Source of the DNA: Leptolyngbya sp. BC1307
GTDB lineage: Bacteria > Cyanobacteriota > Cyanobacteriia > Phormidesmidales > Phormidesmidaceae
Length of the DNA stretch: 64,000 bases
Reading direction: 5' to 3'
NCBI RefSeq assembly: GCF_002286735.1
Contig: NZ_NRTA01000002.1
Span: 186,001-250,000, forward strand
Made by a program: the position numbers and the translations under genes. Below the pieces are notes generated by a model. The model ran no database searches, had not been told where the DNA came from, and saw nothing but the letters and a program-made list of their open reading frames with translations. Positions 51,914 to 60,453 of this stretch are shown piece by piece; position 1 is the stretch's first letter; each line of letters begins with the position of its first letter.

Positions 51914-53170
51914 GTGGTAAGTCTCGTTTCAAAGCTTCAGGTCGACCAAGACCGGCTGATGGAAAGTATCGCTGATCTGGCCAATATCGGCGCGCTGCCT
52001 AATGGGGGTGTGCAGCGCCTTGCCTTTAGCCCAGAAGACTGTCTTGCTCGCGACCTGATTCAGCAGTGGATGCGCGAGTCGGGTATGCAGGTGCGGATTG
52101 ACCCGGCAGGCAATATTATCGGACGCTATCCGGGGCGATTTGAACAAGCGCCGGCGCTCACCACTGGCTCTCACATTGATACAGTACCCAATGCTGGGCA
52201 CTATGACGGTACTTATGGCGTCTTGGCGGGGCTGGAAGTGATCCGGACGCTGCGCGATCGCCGCCATAGCTTAGACCATCCGCTCGATCTGATTGTCTTT
52301 GCTGACGAGGAGCGCACTATGGTTGGCTGCAAAGCCCTTTCTGGCAACCTGGGCAGCGATGCCCTACCCTATCGCAGCACCGATGGCGAACCCATTCAAA
52401 GCTGTCTGGCCAGGGTCGGCGGCGACTGGTCAAAACGAGCCGATGTCCGGCTGACCTCGGCTGAGTTGGCTGCTTTTGTAGAGCTGCATATAGAACAGGG
52501 GCCAGTCTTAGAAAGCGCTCAAAAAGAGATTGGCATTGTCACCGGAATCGTCGCTCAGCAGCGCTACATCTTCACCGTAGAAGGTCGGGGCAGTCACGCC
52601 GGGACAACGCCTATGCATCTGCGGCAAGATGCGCTGGTAGCGGCCTCTCGGCTAGTGCTAGCGGTTCACGCTCTGGGCAATCGGCCCGGCGATCAGGTGG
52701 CAACCGTCGGGCAGCTAGACGTAGCTCCCAACGTAGCCAATACGATTCCAGATCGGGTAGAGCTATCGCTCGATATTCGCGATCTCGATGAAGACCATCT
52801 AGATCAGCTGATGACAAAGCTAGAAGCTGAAATGGCTCAGATCGCCGCCGAAACAGAAACCCGCATTCAGCTGTCGCCACTGTTGCGCAACCAGTCGGCC
52901 CTGGCGAATTCTCGCATTCAGACGGCGATCGCTCAGGTGTGTGAAGACCTCTCGCTGAGCTACATGCAGTTGCCCAGCCGGGCCAGCCACGACGCCCAGG
53001 AGATGGCCCAAATCACCGATATGGGCATGATTTTTGTGCCCAGCGAAGCCGGTATTAGCCACGCCGAAACCGAGTACACCTCTCCGGAGCACTGCGCCCA
53101 GGGAGCCAACGTTTTGCTACACACGCTCATTCGCCTCGACCAGCACTATCGCTGCTCAACTGCAGGTTAA
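51914..53170 (+). CDS. Zn-dependent M20-family amidohydrolase (allantoate / N-carbamoyl-amino-acid hydrolase type)
   Basis: A 418-residue dinuclear-zinc amidase. Ligand signatures: TTGSHIDTVPNAGHYDGTYGV (His and Asp), FADEERTM (Glu), ELHIEQGPVLE (His) and SHAETEYTSPEH (final His). The family contains allantoate amidohydrolase, ureidoglycolate hydrolases and N-carbamoyl-L-amino-acid hydrolases; SHAGTTPM is the dimerisation-domain motif. GTG start at 51914 with AGGAGG six bases upstream; an ATG at 51910 is out of frame. It is followed eight bases later by an ABC ATPase, and the whole five-gene set reads as uptake plus hydrolysis of a ureido or amide nitrogen source. Confidence 0.9.
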   Translation: MVSLVSKLQVDQDRLMESIADLANIGALPNGGVQRLAFSPEDCLARDLIQQWMRESGMQVRIDPAGNIIGRYPGRFEQAPALTTGSHIDTVPNAGHYDGTYGVLAGLEVIRTLRDRRHSLDHPLDLIVFADEERTMVGCKALSGNLGSDALPYRSTDGEPIQSCLARVGGDWSKRADVRLTSAELAAFVELHIEQGPVLESAQKEIGIVTGIVAQQRYIFTVEGRGSHAGTTPMHLRQDALVAASRLVLAVHALGNRPGDQVATVGQLDVAPNVANTIPDRVELSLDIRDLDEDHLDQLMTKLEAEMAQIAAETETRIQLSPLLRNQSALANSRIQTAIAQVCEDLSLSYMQLPSRASHDAQEMAQITDMGMIFVPSEAGISHAETEYTSPEHCAQGANVLLHTLIRLDQHYRCSTAG

Positions 53171-53178
53171 TAATTCTC

Positions 53179-54366
53179 ATGAAAACAACTACTGAGCCTC
53201 AGTCTCCGCTTACCCAGTCTGAAGCAATCTCCCCAGCGATCTCGCAGAAGAGCGCTGCTGCAGGTGTCTCGCTACGGTCGGTGACCAAAAAATATGGCGC
53301 TGTTACTGCCATTGAAAATATCACGTTAGATATTCCGGCAGGGGCCTACTGCTGTTTGCTCGGGCCGAGCGGCTGCGGTAAGACAACGGCGCTACGGATG
53401 ATTGCCGGGCACGAGAGTGTGACCAGCGGCGAGGTGTATATCGGCGATCGCCCCGTCACCCACCTGCCGCCCGCCCAGCGCAACACCGCCATGATGTTTC
53501 AAAACTATGCGCTTTTCCCACACAAAACCATCTGGCAAAACATCGAATTTGGCCTGAAGATGAAAGGCATTGCCAAAGCCGAACGCACCCAGCGCGTCGA
53601 TGATATTTTAGAGCTAGTCGGGCTGAGCCACACCGCCGGGCGTAAGCCCAGTATGCTCAGCGGCGGTCAGCAGCAGCGCATTGCCCTGGCCCGAGCCTTA
53701 GTCAATCGCCCGCAGGTGCTCATGCTCGATGAGCCGCTGAGTGCCCTAGATGAGAACCTGCGGGTGCGAATGCGCGGCGAACTCAGAAAAATCCAGCAAC
53801 GGTTCGGGCTCACTTTTTTACAAGTCACTCACGACGTAGAAGAAGCTTTTTCGCTCTCCGATCAGATTGTGGTGATGAATCACGGCCATATCGACCAGGT
53901 GGCGACGCCCGCAGAGCTGTTTAATACGCCAGCTTCGCAGTTTGTCGCCAAATTTATCGGTGACAACAACATTTTTAGCGGCACCGTCGTCAATGCTGTA
54001 CCCGACGAAAAGGGCAAAGACCTCATTGAATTAGACGCCGATGGTTTAGGTACTTTCTTCTGTCAGGGTACAGCTACACTGGCGGGCTCAGTCGCCGCCT
54101 GCTCTGTCCGTCCCGATTTGATTCACCTCACTGCGCAGTCGGACTCATCGACTGCGCCTGTTCCCTACGCTAATCACCTGACAGCCCGGATTACCGATGT
54201 CGAGCTGACTGGCTACGTCACCCGTGTCACACTCAGGGTAGAAGCCACTGACCAGATGCTGCTACATAAGGTGCGAACGACAGACTGGGTGACATCCGAG
54301 CTAGCAGTAGGGCAACCGGTGACCGTTCGCTGGTCAGCTCAGGAGTGTGTTTTTCTGCCGTATTGA
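53179..54366 (+). CDS. ABC transporter ATP-binding protein (PotA-type)
   Basis: A 395-residue ATPase. Walker A is GPSGCGKTT (about 62-70), signature LSGGQQQR (about 160), Walker B VLMLDEP, and the H-loop His follows in QVTHDVEEAF. The C-terminal third is a TOBE/OB regulatory domain, as in PotA and FbpC-type importers. It energises the two permeases downstream. It starts eight bases after the amidohydrolase stop; an imperfect 17-bp stem-loop follows before the binding-protein gene. Substrate is not polyamine by necessity: PotA-like ATPases also serve other cationic or neutral ligands. Confidence 0.95.
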   Translation: MKTTTEPQSPLTQSEAISPAISQKSAAAGVSLRSVTKKYGAVTAIENITLDIPAGAYCCLLGPSGCGKTTALRMIAGHESVTSGEVYIGDRPVTHLPPAQRNTAMMFQNYALFPHKTIWQNIEFGLKMKGIAKAERTQRVDDILELVGLSHTAGRKPSMLSGGQQQRIALARALVNRPQVLMLDEPLSALDENLRVRMRGELRKIQQRFGLTFLQVTHDVEEAFSLSDQIVVMNHGHIDQVATPAELFNTPASQFVAKFIGDNNIFSGTVVNAVPDEKGKDLIELDADGLGTFFCQGTATLAGSVAACSVRPDLIHLTAQSDSSTAPVPYANHLTARITDVELTGYVTRVTLRVEATDQMLLHKVRTTDWVTSELAVGQPVTVRWSAQECVFLPY

Positions 54367-54383
54367 GCCCGTGACTCTCAAAG

Positions 54384-54431
54384 CTTAAGCTAAGGCAAAG
54401 AAATCGTCTCTTTACTTTTGCTTAACCTAAG
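54384..54431 (+). other. Intercistronic stem-loop between ABC ATPase and binding-protein genes
   Basis: Positions 54384-54400 and 54415-54431 form an imperfect inverted repeat (13 of 17 paired) with a 14-base loop. Such hairpins often stabilise the mRNA ends so that the binding protein is made in excess; that role is inference. Confidence 0.45.
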
Positions 54432-54494
54432 TTGTTTACGGCTTCGATGTTTACTGCCCAAAGTTGTTCATTCATTGTTTAGTAATTCAAGCGC

Positions 54495-55811
54495 ATGCCT
54501 AAATTTACTCGCCGACGACTGATTCAAACCGGACTTGCTACGGGCGCAGCTCTTGCCACTGCTCGCTGCACCAAGCCTGAGACCGCTGCCGAGGGCACAC
54601 CCGACAATCCGGCCACTGGCCCCGAAGTCAACGCCAACAAGACTAAAGATGTGACGCTGCGACTAATTGGTACTGGCGTTTCGCAAATCAACGAGATCCG
54701 CGATAAAGCACAAGAAGATCTGGGCTTTAAGCTAGATATGCGAGCGCTCAGCACCGAAGAAAATAATCAGATCGCCATCACTCAGCCCGGTCAGTACGAT
54801 ATCTTCGATGGAGAATATTTCAGCCTGCCCCTAGTCGTACCTTCGGGCAATCTTCAGCCGATTGAGGTGGCCAGGATCAAGAACTGGGATAAGATCGTCC
54901 CTTTCTTTACCGCTGGCGAGTTTGAAGGGATGCCGGTTGAGACTTCTCAAGGGACCGCGCCTTACAGGGTGATGTACGTAAACGGGCCAGATGCGACCGA
55001 ATTTTCTCCGACGCCGACTGACTACGCGACGCTGATTCCTTTTCAGTACAATGCGGACACGTTGGGCTACCGCCCCGATCTGGTCGGCAAAGAGATCCAG
55101 AGCTGGGGTGAACTGTTTGACGAGGAATTTAAGGGTAAAACCGCTATTCTGGACATCCCTCAAATTGGCATTATGGATGCGGCGATGGTAGCGGAGTCGC
55201 TGGGTCTGATGACCTTTGCCGACAAGGGCAACATGACCCAAGCCGAAATCGATCAGATCATAGACATTCTTAAAGAACAAAAAGCCAACGGTCAGTTTCG
55301 TGCCTTCTGGAAGACGTTTGATGAGTCGGTCAATCTGATGACCTCTGGCGAAGTAATACTACAGTCAATGTGGTCACCAGCGGTTACGGCCGTTCAGTCT
55401 CAAGGCATTGAGTGTGTCTATGCGCCGCTTAAGGAGGGCTATCGCGGCTGGGGTGGCGGTGTGGGTCTTTCTAAAAATCTGGATGGGGTTGAGCTAGATG
55501 CGGCCTACGAGTATTTTAACTGGATGCTAGATGGCTGGGTGGGCGCGTTCTTAGGGCGTCAGGGATACTACAGCGCGGTTCCTGAAACGACTAAGAAGTT
55601 TATGTCTCCGGCTGAGTGGGCTTACTGGTATGAGGGCAAAGCTGCCCCCGAAGATATTGTTGATCCTTTTGGGAAGACGCTGGCAAAGGCTGGCGCTGAG
55701 CGCGATGGCGGTTCTTTTGAAGAGCGCTTTGGCAATATTGTGGTTTGGAACTCGACGATGGATGAGAATACGTATCTGGTGCAAAAGTGGAACGAGTTTA
55801 TTGCTTCATAG
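54495..55811 (+). CDS. Extracellular solute-binding protein, PotD/family-1 type, Tat-exported
   Basis: A 438-residue binding protein. The N-terminus carries a twin-arginine motif (TRRRLIQTG) and an AARC-like lipobox (ATARCTKPE), suggesting a Tat-exported lipoprotein. The mature part has the two-domain periplasmic-binding fold with NADTLGYRPDLVGKEIQSWG and WGGGVGLSKNLDGVELDAAY, as in PotD-like proteins. It precedes two permease genes. A Tat signal in a binding protein is uncommon and would imply folding, perhaps with bound cofactor or ligand, before export. Confidence 0.9.
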   Translation: MPKFTRRRLIQTGLATGAALATARCTKPETAAEGTPDNPATGPEVNANKTKDVTLRLIGTGVSQINEIRDKAQEDLGFKLDMRALSTEENNQIAITQPGQYDIFDGEYFSLPLVVPSGNLQPIEVARIKNWDKIVPFFTAGEFEGMPVETSQGTAPYRVMYVNGPDATEFSPTPTDYATLIPFQYNADTLGYRPDLVGKEIQSWGELFDEEFKGKTAILDIPQIGIMDAAMVAESLGLMTFADKGNMTQAEIDQIIDILKEQKANGQFRAFWKTFDESVNLMTSGEVILQSMWSPAVTAVQSQGIECVYAPLKEGYRGWGGGVGLSKNLDGVELDAAYEYFNWMLDGWVGAFLGRQGYYSAVPETTKKFMSPAEWAYWYEGKAAPEDIVDPFGKTLAKAGAERDGGSFEERFGNIVVWNSTMDENTYLVQKWNEFIAS

Positions 55812-55828
55812 ATTAGCTGACTGTTGTG

Positions 55829-55884
55829 ATTGGCTGATTGCTATTGGCTGATTGTGATTGGCTGGTTGCCATTGGCTGATGATG
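55829..55884. repeat. 14-bp tandem repeat after the binding-protein gene
   Basis: Four units beginning ATTGGCTGATTG start at 55829, 55843, 55857 and 55871, a strict 14-base period (twice 7) with small differences. It lies in the gap before the first permease. Confidence 0.85.
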
Positions 55885-55969
55885 GGCTATCGGGGCGTAC
55901 CGTCGTGCGCCCTATCAAGCTTCTGCGGCAAAATATCGGATACAGGCCACTCTCTCACTAAGTACTCCC

Positions 55970-56827
55970 ATGACTAGATCCTGGTCAACTTTAAAGCCTT
56001 ATTTCCTAGCGGCACCGCAGGCGATCGCACTCGCCCTGTTCCTGGTTTTTCCCATTGTCCTGATTGGCGTCGTCAGCTTTTGGGAGTTTAATGGCTACTC
56101 CATGACGCCCGCTTTTACGCTAGATAATTACATCGGCATTTTTACGTCTGATGTCACGCTTAAGACCTATCTCAACACCTTTAAGTTTGTCGGCTTAGTG
56201 TGGCTGTTTACGCTGCTGATTGGCTATCCGGTGGCTTACTTTTTGGCGTTTTGCGTTAAGGAACTGCGCTGGCAAGTGCTGCTGTTTTTGGTCTGCACGA
56301 TTCCTTTTTGGACATCTAACGTGATTCGCATGATCTCCTGGCTGCCGCTGTTAGGCCGGGAGGGCCTGGTCAACCAACTGCTGCAAGGGGCCGGACTGAT
56401 TAACCAGCCGCTTGAGTTTTTGCTCTATTCAGACTTTGCGGTAGTGCTGGGGATGGTGCATCTGTACATCATTTTTATGATTGCGCCTATCTTTAATAGC
56501 CTGATGCGAATTGATCGCACTCTAATTACGGCTGCTGAAGACATGGGCGCATCGGGGCTTGATGTTTTTAGAGAAGTGACTTTACCGCTGTCAGCTCCCG
56601 GTATTGCCATTGGCTCAATTTTTATTGTGACGCTGGTGATGGGAGAATTTATTACGGTGCGGCTGATGGGCGGCGGGCAGGCGGCTTCGGTAGGGAAGCT
56701 CATTCAGACGCAGATCGGCAGTTTGCAGTATCCGCTGGCGGCGGCTAACGCGATTGTGTTGCTGATAGTGACAATGCTGCTGGTTATATCGATTTTGCGT
56801 GTGGTCAATATTCGTAAAGAGCTGTAG
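55970..56827 (+). CDS. ABC transporter permease (PotB-type)
   Basis: A 285-residue inner-membrane permease with about six helices. The EAA loop that docks on the ATPase is present as DMGASGLDVFREVTLPLSAPG. It resembles PotB/PotH in its long first periplasmic loop and the SNVIRMISWLPLLG segment. Forms the channel with the next gene product. Confidence 0.94.
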   Translation: MTRSWSTLKPYFLAAPQAIALALFLVFPIVLIGVVSFWEFNGYSMTPAFTLDNYIGIFTSDVTLKTYLNTFKFVGLVWLFTLLIGYPVAYFLAFCVKELRWQVLLFLVCTIPFWTSNVIRMISWLPLLGREGLVNQLLQGAGLINQPLEFLLYSDFAVVLGMVHLYIIFMIAPIFNSLMRIDRTLITAAEDMGASGLDVFREVTLPLSAPGIAIGSIFIVTLVMGEFITVRLMGGGQAASVGKLIQTQIGSLQYPLAAANAIVLLIVTMLLVISILRVVNIRKEL

Positions 56828-56833
56828 AGAGTT

Positions 56834-56878
56834 GAGAATTTAGTTGGGAATTTAGTTGGGAATTTAGTTGGGAATTTA
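56834..56878. repeat. 12-bp tandem repeat between the two permease genes
   Basis: GGGAATTTAGTT repeats with period 12: one imperfect copy at 56834, perfect copies at 56846 and 56858, and a partial copy at 56870. It fills most of the 57-base gap between the permease genes, so copy-number change would alter their spacing. Confidence 0.85.
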
Positions 56879-56884
56879 ATATTG

Positions 56885-57691
56885 ATGAAAAAGCGATCGC
56901 TCTCCTTCTACCTACTTGCGGCCTTCTTTGGCCTGTTTATTTTGTTCCTCTACGGCCCGATGATCACCATCTTCATCTTGTCGCTGCAGGGGCCTGATGG
57001 CAATTTGACTTTTCCGGTGCGCAGCTTTGGCGTTTACTGGCTAGGGCAGGTTTTTCAAGAGCAGCGAGTGGGCAACTTTATCGAGCCGTTTCAGCGATCG
57101 CTCATGTTAGGGGCCATTGTCACTGTACTGGTTGCCAGTATGTCGCTGCTGGCAGCAATGTCCTTTCGCCAGCGTTTTAGAGGCGCTACCCTGCTGTTTT
57201 ACCTGACGATTGCTAGCCTGATTGTGCCCAGCATTCTGATCTCTTTGGGACTCGGAGTGATGTTTCAGGTATTGGGGTGGCCGACCAACTGGTTTAGCTC
57301 TGGGTTGGGGGCTCATCTGACCTGGACACTGCCGATCGCCTTTTTAATTATGCTCGGCATCTTTAACCGGTTTAACCCCACTTACGAAGAAGCTGCTAAA
57401 GACCTGGGCGCAAACGATACCAAGACCTTTTGGGAGATTATTCTACCGCTGATTTTGCCCAGTCTGGTGGGCGTTGGCCTGCTTACCTTTACGCTCTCCT
57501 ACGACGAATTTACCCGGACTTCTCTCGTTTCCGGGCAGTACAACACGCTGCCTTTAGAGATCTTTGGCATGACGACCAATGTGACTTCTCCGGCACTGTA
57601 CGCGGTCGGCACGCTGACGACGCTGTTTTCCTTTAGTCTGATTGCGATCGCCTTCTTCGCCTATCGCCGCTTCTCTGAGAAAAGCAGCTAG
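56885..57691 (+). CDS. ABC transporter permease (PotC-type)
   Basis: A 268-residue permease with six hydrophobic helices and the ATPase-docking EAA loop DLGANDTKTFWEIILPLILP. The ATG at 56885 follows a TTG that also opens the frame. It completes the ATPase-binding protein-permease-permease set. The convergent reductase gene begins 25 bases after the stop. Confidence 0.94.
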   Translation: MKKRSLSFYLLAAFFGLFILFLYGPMITIFILSLQGPDGNLTFPVRSFGVYWLGQVFQEQRVGNFIEPFQRSLMLGAIVTVLVASMSLLAAMSFRQRFRGATLLFYLTIASLIVPSILISLGLGVMFQVLGWPTNWFSSGLGAHLTWTLPIAFLIMLGIFNRFNPTYEEAAKDLGANDTKTFWEIILPLILPSLVGVGLLTFTLSYDEFTRTSLVSGQYNTLPLEIFGMTTNVTSPALYAVGTLTTLFSFSLIAIAFFAYRRFSEKSS

Positions 57692-57716
57692 ACACAAAGC
57701 GGCTAATCGGCGCAGG

Positions 57717-59047
57717 CTAGAGACAAAATAGCTCTTCCCCTGTAGAAGGATGAATGCCAATAGTTTGCGCTAGCTCAGCAGCGGTAAGCCCTCGCTTTAG
57801 AGCCGGTACCAGCGCCTGTACCAGGTCAGCGGCTCGCGGCGCTGCCATATGAATGCCGATAATCTTTTGCGTCTTAGGATCGATGATCAGCTTGATCAGC
57901 GCCTCGATTGGGTTGCTGGTGATGGCGTATTTTAGCGGCGTGAAAGTGTTGCATTTGATCTCTATTTGACCGTAGCGATCGCGGGCCGCTTGCTCAGTCA
58001 GCCCAGCCATCGCCACTTCTGGATGCATGAACACCGCCGAAGGTATCCAATAGTAGTCCACCTGAGCTGAACTGTCGCCGAACATAGCCTCAGCTGCGGT
58101 GGTGCCTTCTGCCTTGGCGACGGGCGTTAGCAGCATCGTGGCCGTACAGTCGCCAATGGCAAAAATGTTAGGCTCCTGAGTACGTCCCTGCGGATCGACA
58201 ACAATCATCCCTTTTTCGGTGTCAATGTTTACCGCTGCCAGATTGAGCGTATCGGTGTTGGCCGTGCGACCTAGCGCGCAGAGAATCTGGTCGGTTTTTA
58301 CGATTTTACCATTGCTCAGATCGGCGGCTAAGCAGTCTGTTCCTTTTTCAATTTTTTTCAAGCGAGTGTCGTCCATGAGCGCTATTCCGTCATCTATCAG
58401 GGTTTGTTTGACTCGCGCCTGAATGTCTTGATCAAACCCGTTTAGCACGCAGGGATTTGACTCTACTAAGGTGACCTGACGACCATAGCAGCGCAGCACC
58501 TGGCTAAACTCGACCCCAATGTAGCCGCCGCCCGCGATTAAAAAAGAGTCGGGCAGCGTGTCTAAATTGAGAATTTGACGTGAGTCGATAGCGTGCTCTA
58601 TGCCCGGCAGATCTGGCATGGTCGGTCGGCCACCGACAGCGATGAGAACAAACTCACTGGTGACCTTTTGGCCCTCTATCTCTAGCGTATGGGCATCGAT
58701 AAACGTGGCTTGCCCGCGCAGGATATCAATGCCTTCCAGCTTCTCGATCTGTTTTTGCCGAATAGCGCGAACGTGATTGTCCATCGCTTGCTTAAAGCTG
58801 GGCCAGGCGAATTTTCCTTTGGGATTTATCCAGCCATAGCCGCTGGCGATCTCTTGTTGCTTGGCAAATTCGGCGGCGTAGATCATCAGCTTGGTAGGGA
58901 TGCAGCCGCGATTGACGCAGGTGCCGCCGATGACGTTTTTTTCGGCGATCGCCACCTTTTTACCCAACTTGTCTGCCCGCTTTGCCGTGATAGTCCGCCG
59001 GAGCCCGCCCCGATCACTACCAAATCATAATCGTATGCCGCTGCCAT
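57717..59047 (-). pseudogene. FAD-dependent disulfide reductase (glutathione/mercuric reductase family) with N-terminal frameshift
   Basis: The long frame (57717-58967) encodes a class I pyridine nucleotide-disulfide oxidoreductase with redox pair GGTCVNRGCIPTK, NAD(P)-binding AGGGYIGVEFSQ, FAD-binding AIGDC and C-terminal HPSTGEELFCL. It lacks the FAD-binding N-terminus. That segment is encoded just upstream in another frame: ATG at 59047-59045 gives a start ending VVIGAGSGGL (the G-x-G-x2-G loop), and joining it to KRADKLGKKV needs one extra base near 58990-58993. So the gene has a one-base deletion, or the sequence carries an error. The Glu after strand 2 (LVES) suggests NADH preference. 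Confidence 0.82.
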
Positions 59048-59387
59048 GCTGTTTTAAGGACCCGTTTTTGGGGTTTTGTTTGTCAGGTCTTGTTTGTTAG
59101 GTCTTGTCTGTCAAGGTAGATGAGCACGCTAGCCTAAACCCTCTGTCCGCAGGTGCAATTTGATTTAGCTTTCTCGGTGGTTAGCCGTGGTTACCAAATT
59201 TGTAACCTGGTTAGATTTGACACGGTCTCGTCATAGCCTGTAAGAGTTCAGCCGAGGGCTGGCTCGCGGCAGAAATCTGGAATCAGCTGCTGATAAGTTG
59301 ATGTAGAGAAGGTTTGCCCTATACGGCAGCTCGCAGACCGACAGGCCACTGATCGCCCAAGCGCTTTCACTCAGGAGGCAAAAACCC
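59048..59387. other. Intergenic region with a 14-bp triplicate repeat
   Basis: About 340 bases. Units of 14 bases beginning AGGTCTTGTTTGTT repeat three times at 59071-59112 (first copy diverged). The promoters for the divergent reductase and small-ORF genes must be here; a clear -10/-35 pair was not identified. Confidence 0.6.
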
Positions 59388-59585
59388 ATGTTTCGTCCGG
59401 TGCAAAACCAAAAATTGCGTTTTTTAAAAGCGCCTGCAAATGCCTTTCATGCCTGCATTGCCAACAGTCTGGGGGCTCCGTTGCTGCGCCAGCTGCCCTG
59501 GAAACAGGGTACGATTTTCCCTGAGAGGAACCCTGGCCCACCGAGCAGAGCGCCTCTGGCACTTACCCATAAAACAACGCTCTAA
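59388..59585 (+). CDS. Small basic hypothetical protein (65 aa)
   Basis: ATG at 59388 with a perfect AGGAGG (59373-59378) nine bases upstream. The 65-residue product is basic and Pro-rich (MFRPVQNQKLRFLKAPANAF at the start; PERNPGPPSRAPLAL near the end) with a Cys. It ends six bases before the ATG of the SH3 protein, so the two should be co-translated. No family recognised; composition is unusual, but the ribosome site and spacing favour a real gene. Confidence 0.5.
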   Translation: MFRPVQNQKLRFLKAPANAFHACIANSLGAPLLRQLPWKQGTIFPERNPGPPSRAPLALTHKTTL

Positions 59586-59591
59586 ATCGTC

Positions 59592-60302
59592 ATGAAACGT
59601 TTGATCTCTTTGCTCACGGGAGCCGGTCTCACGGCTGCGCTCTGCTTAGCTTTGCCCCAACATGCCTTTGCCCGACCTGCCGACGGCTGGGTATCGACCA
59701 CCCTCGACGGCGGCGGTGCCAATTTGCGGGCTGCGCCTTCTACCAATTCTGCTATTCAGGCAACGGCTGTCAACGGCACCCGCTTTAGCATTGTCGATCA
59801 GCAAAATGACCAGGCTGGCTATCGCTGGTATCAGGTGCGCCCCGTTTCAGTGAACCCGACTTCACCCGTATGGATTCGCTCTGATCTGGTGAGCTTTGCC
59901 GCGCCGATTGCAGCCCAGCCGCAAAGAAGCTGCGGCGAGGCGATCGCCCAAACCGAACAGCGTCTCAGAACCTTCCCCAATACCGAAATTAGAACGCGCA
60001 CTCAGCAACCCCACGGCTACACCGATGGCCCGGCTGGTCGGCCCAATGGCTATAGCTTCATTCTGACAGGCAGCGGCGCACCGAGCATTTTAGCCTCGCC
60101 CGCTGTTATGAACTCAATGGCCGCCCAGCTTATCGAAAACTGTTCGGAGGCGGGGCTGGTCTCTTTTGGTGCCACGCCTACTGATAGCAGCTATGCTAAC
60201 TACGGCTGGATGCCAGGGCGATTAGTGCGCCCGTTTCAGTGCAGACTGGGGACGAATAGCGATCGCCCACCTGCTAAGTGGGGAGAGCAAATCTGTCTGT
60301 AA
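59592..60302 (+). CDS. Exported SH3-domain protein
   Basis: A 236-residue secreted protein. Residues 1-27 form a signal peptide (cleaved after AFA). Residues 30-100 are a bacterial SH3 domain (GGGANLRAAPSTNSAI, then WYQVRPVS and WIRSDLVSF) that may bind peptidoglycan. The C-terminal part has two or three Cys (CGEAIAQTEQRL, IENCSEAG, FQCRLGT) likely in disulfides and an IRTRTQQ stretch. A cell-surface role is likely; partner unknown. Confidence 0.85.
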   Translation: MKRLISLLTGAGLTAALCLALPQHAFARPADGWVSTTLDGGGANLRAAPSTNSAIQATAVNGTRFSIVDQQNDQAGYRWYQVRPVSVNPTSPVWIRSDLVSFAAPIAAQPQRSCGEAIAQTEQRLRTFPNTEIRTRTQQPHGYTDGPAGRPNGYSFILTGSGAPSILASPAVMNSMAAQLIENCSEAGLVSFGATPTDSSYANYGWMPGRLVRPFQCRLGTNSDRPPAKWGEQICL

Positions 60303-60453
60303 AGGCTGACTCCTATAGCTTTGGCCACTCAGCTCACTATATGAGTGATCGCTAGAAGCACGCCATGGTTAGTCAGCACGCCATCGGCAGGAAATGATGA
60401 CAGCCAACGCAAAAGCCGTTCTGTCACACCAAAAGCGTGCAGCTAATGGCCAG

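Noticed and set aside
51712-51975. 87-codon plus-strand frame covering the operator and the amidohydrolase start
   Set aside because: It spans the palindrome and hairpin in coding register and runs out of frame over the amidohydrolase start; the ATG at 51808 could at most be a short leader.
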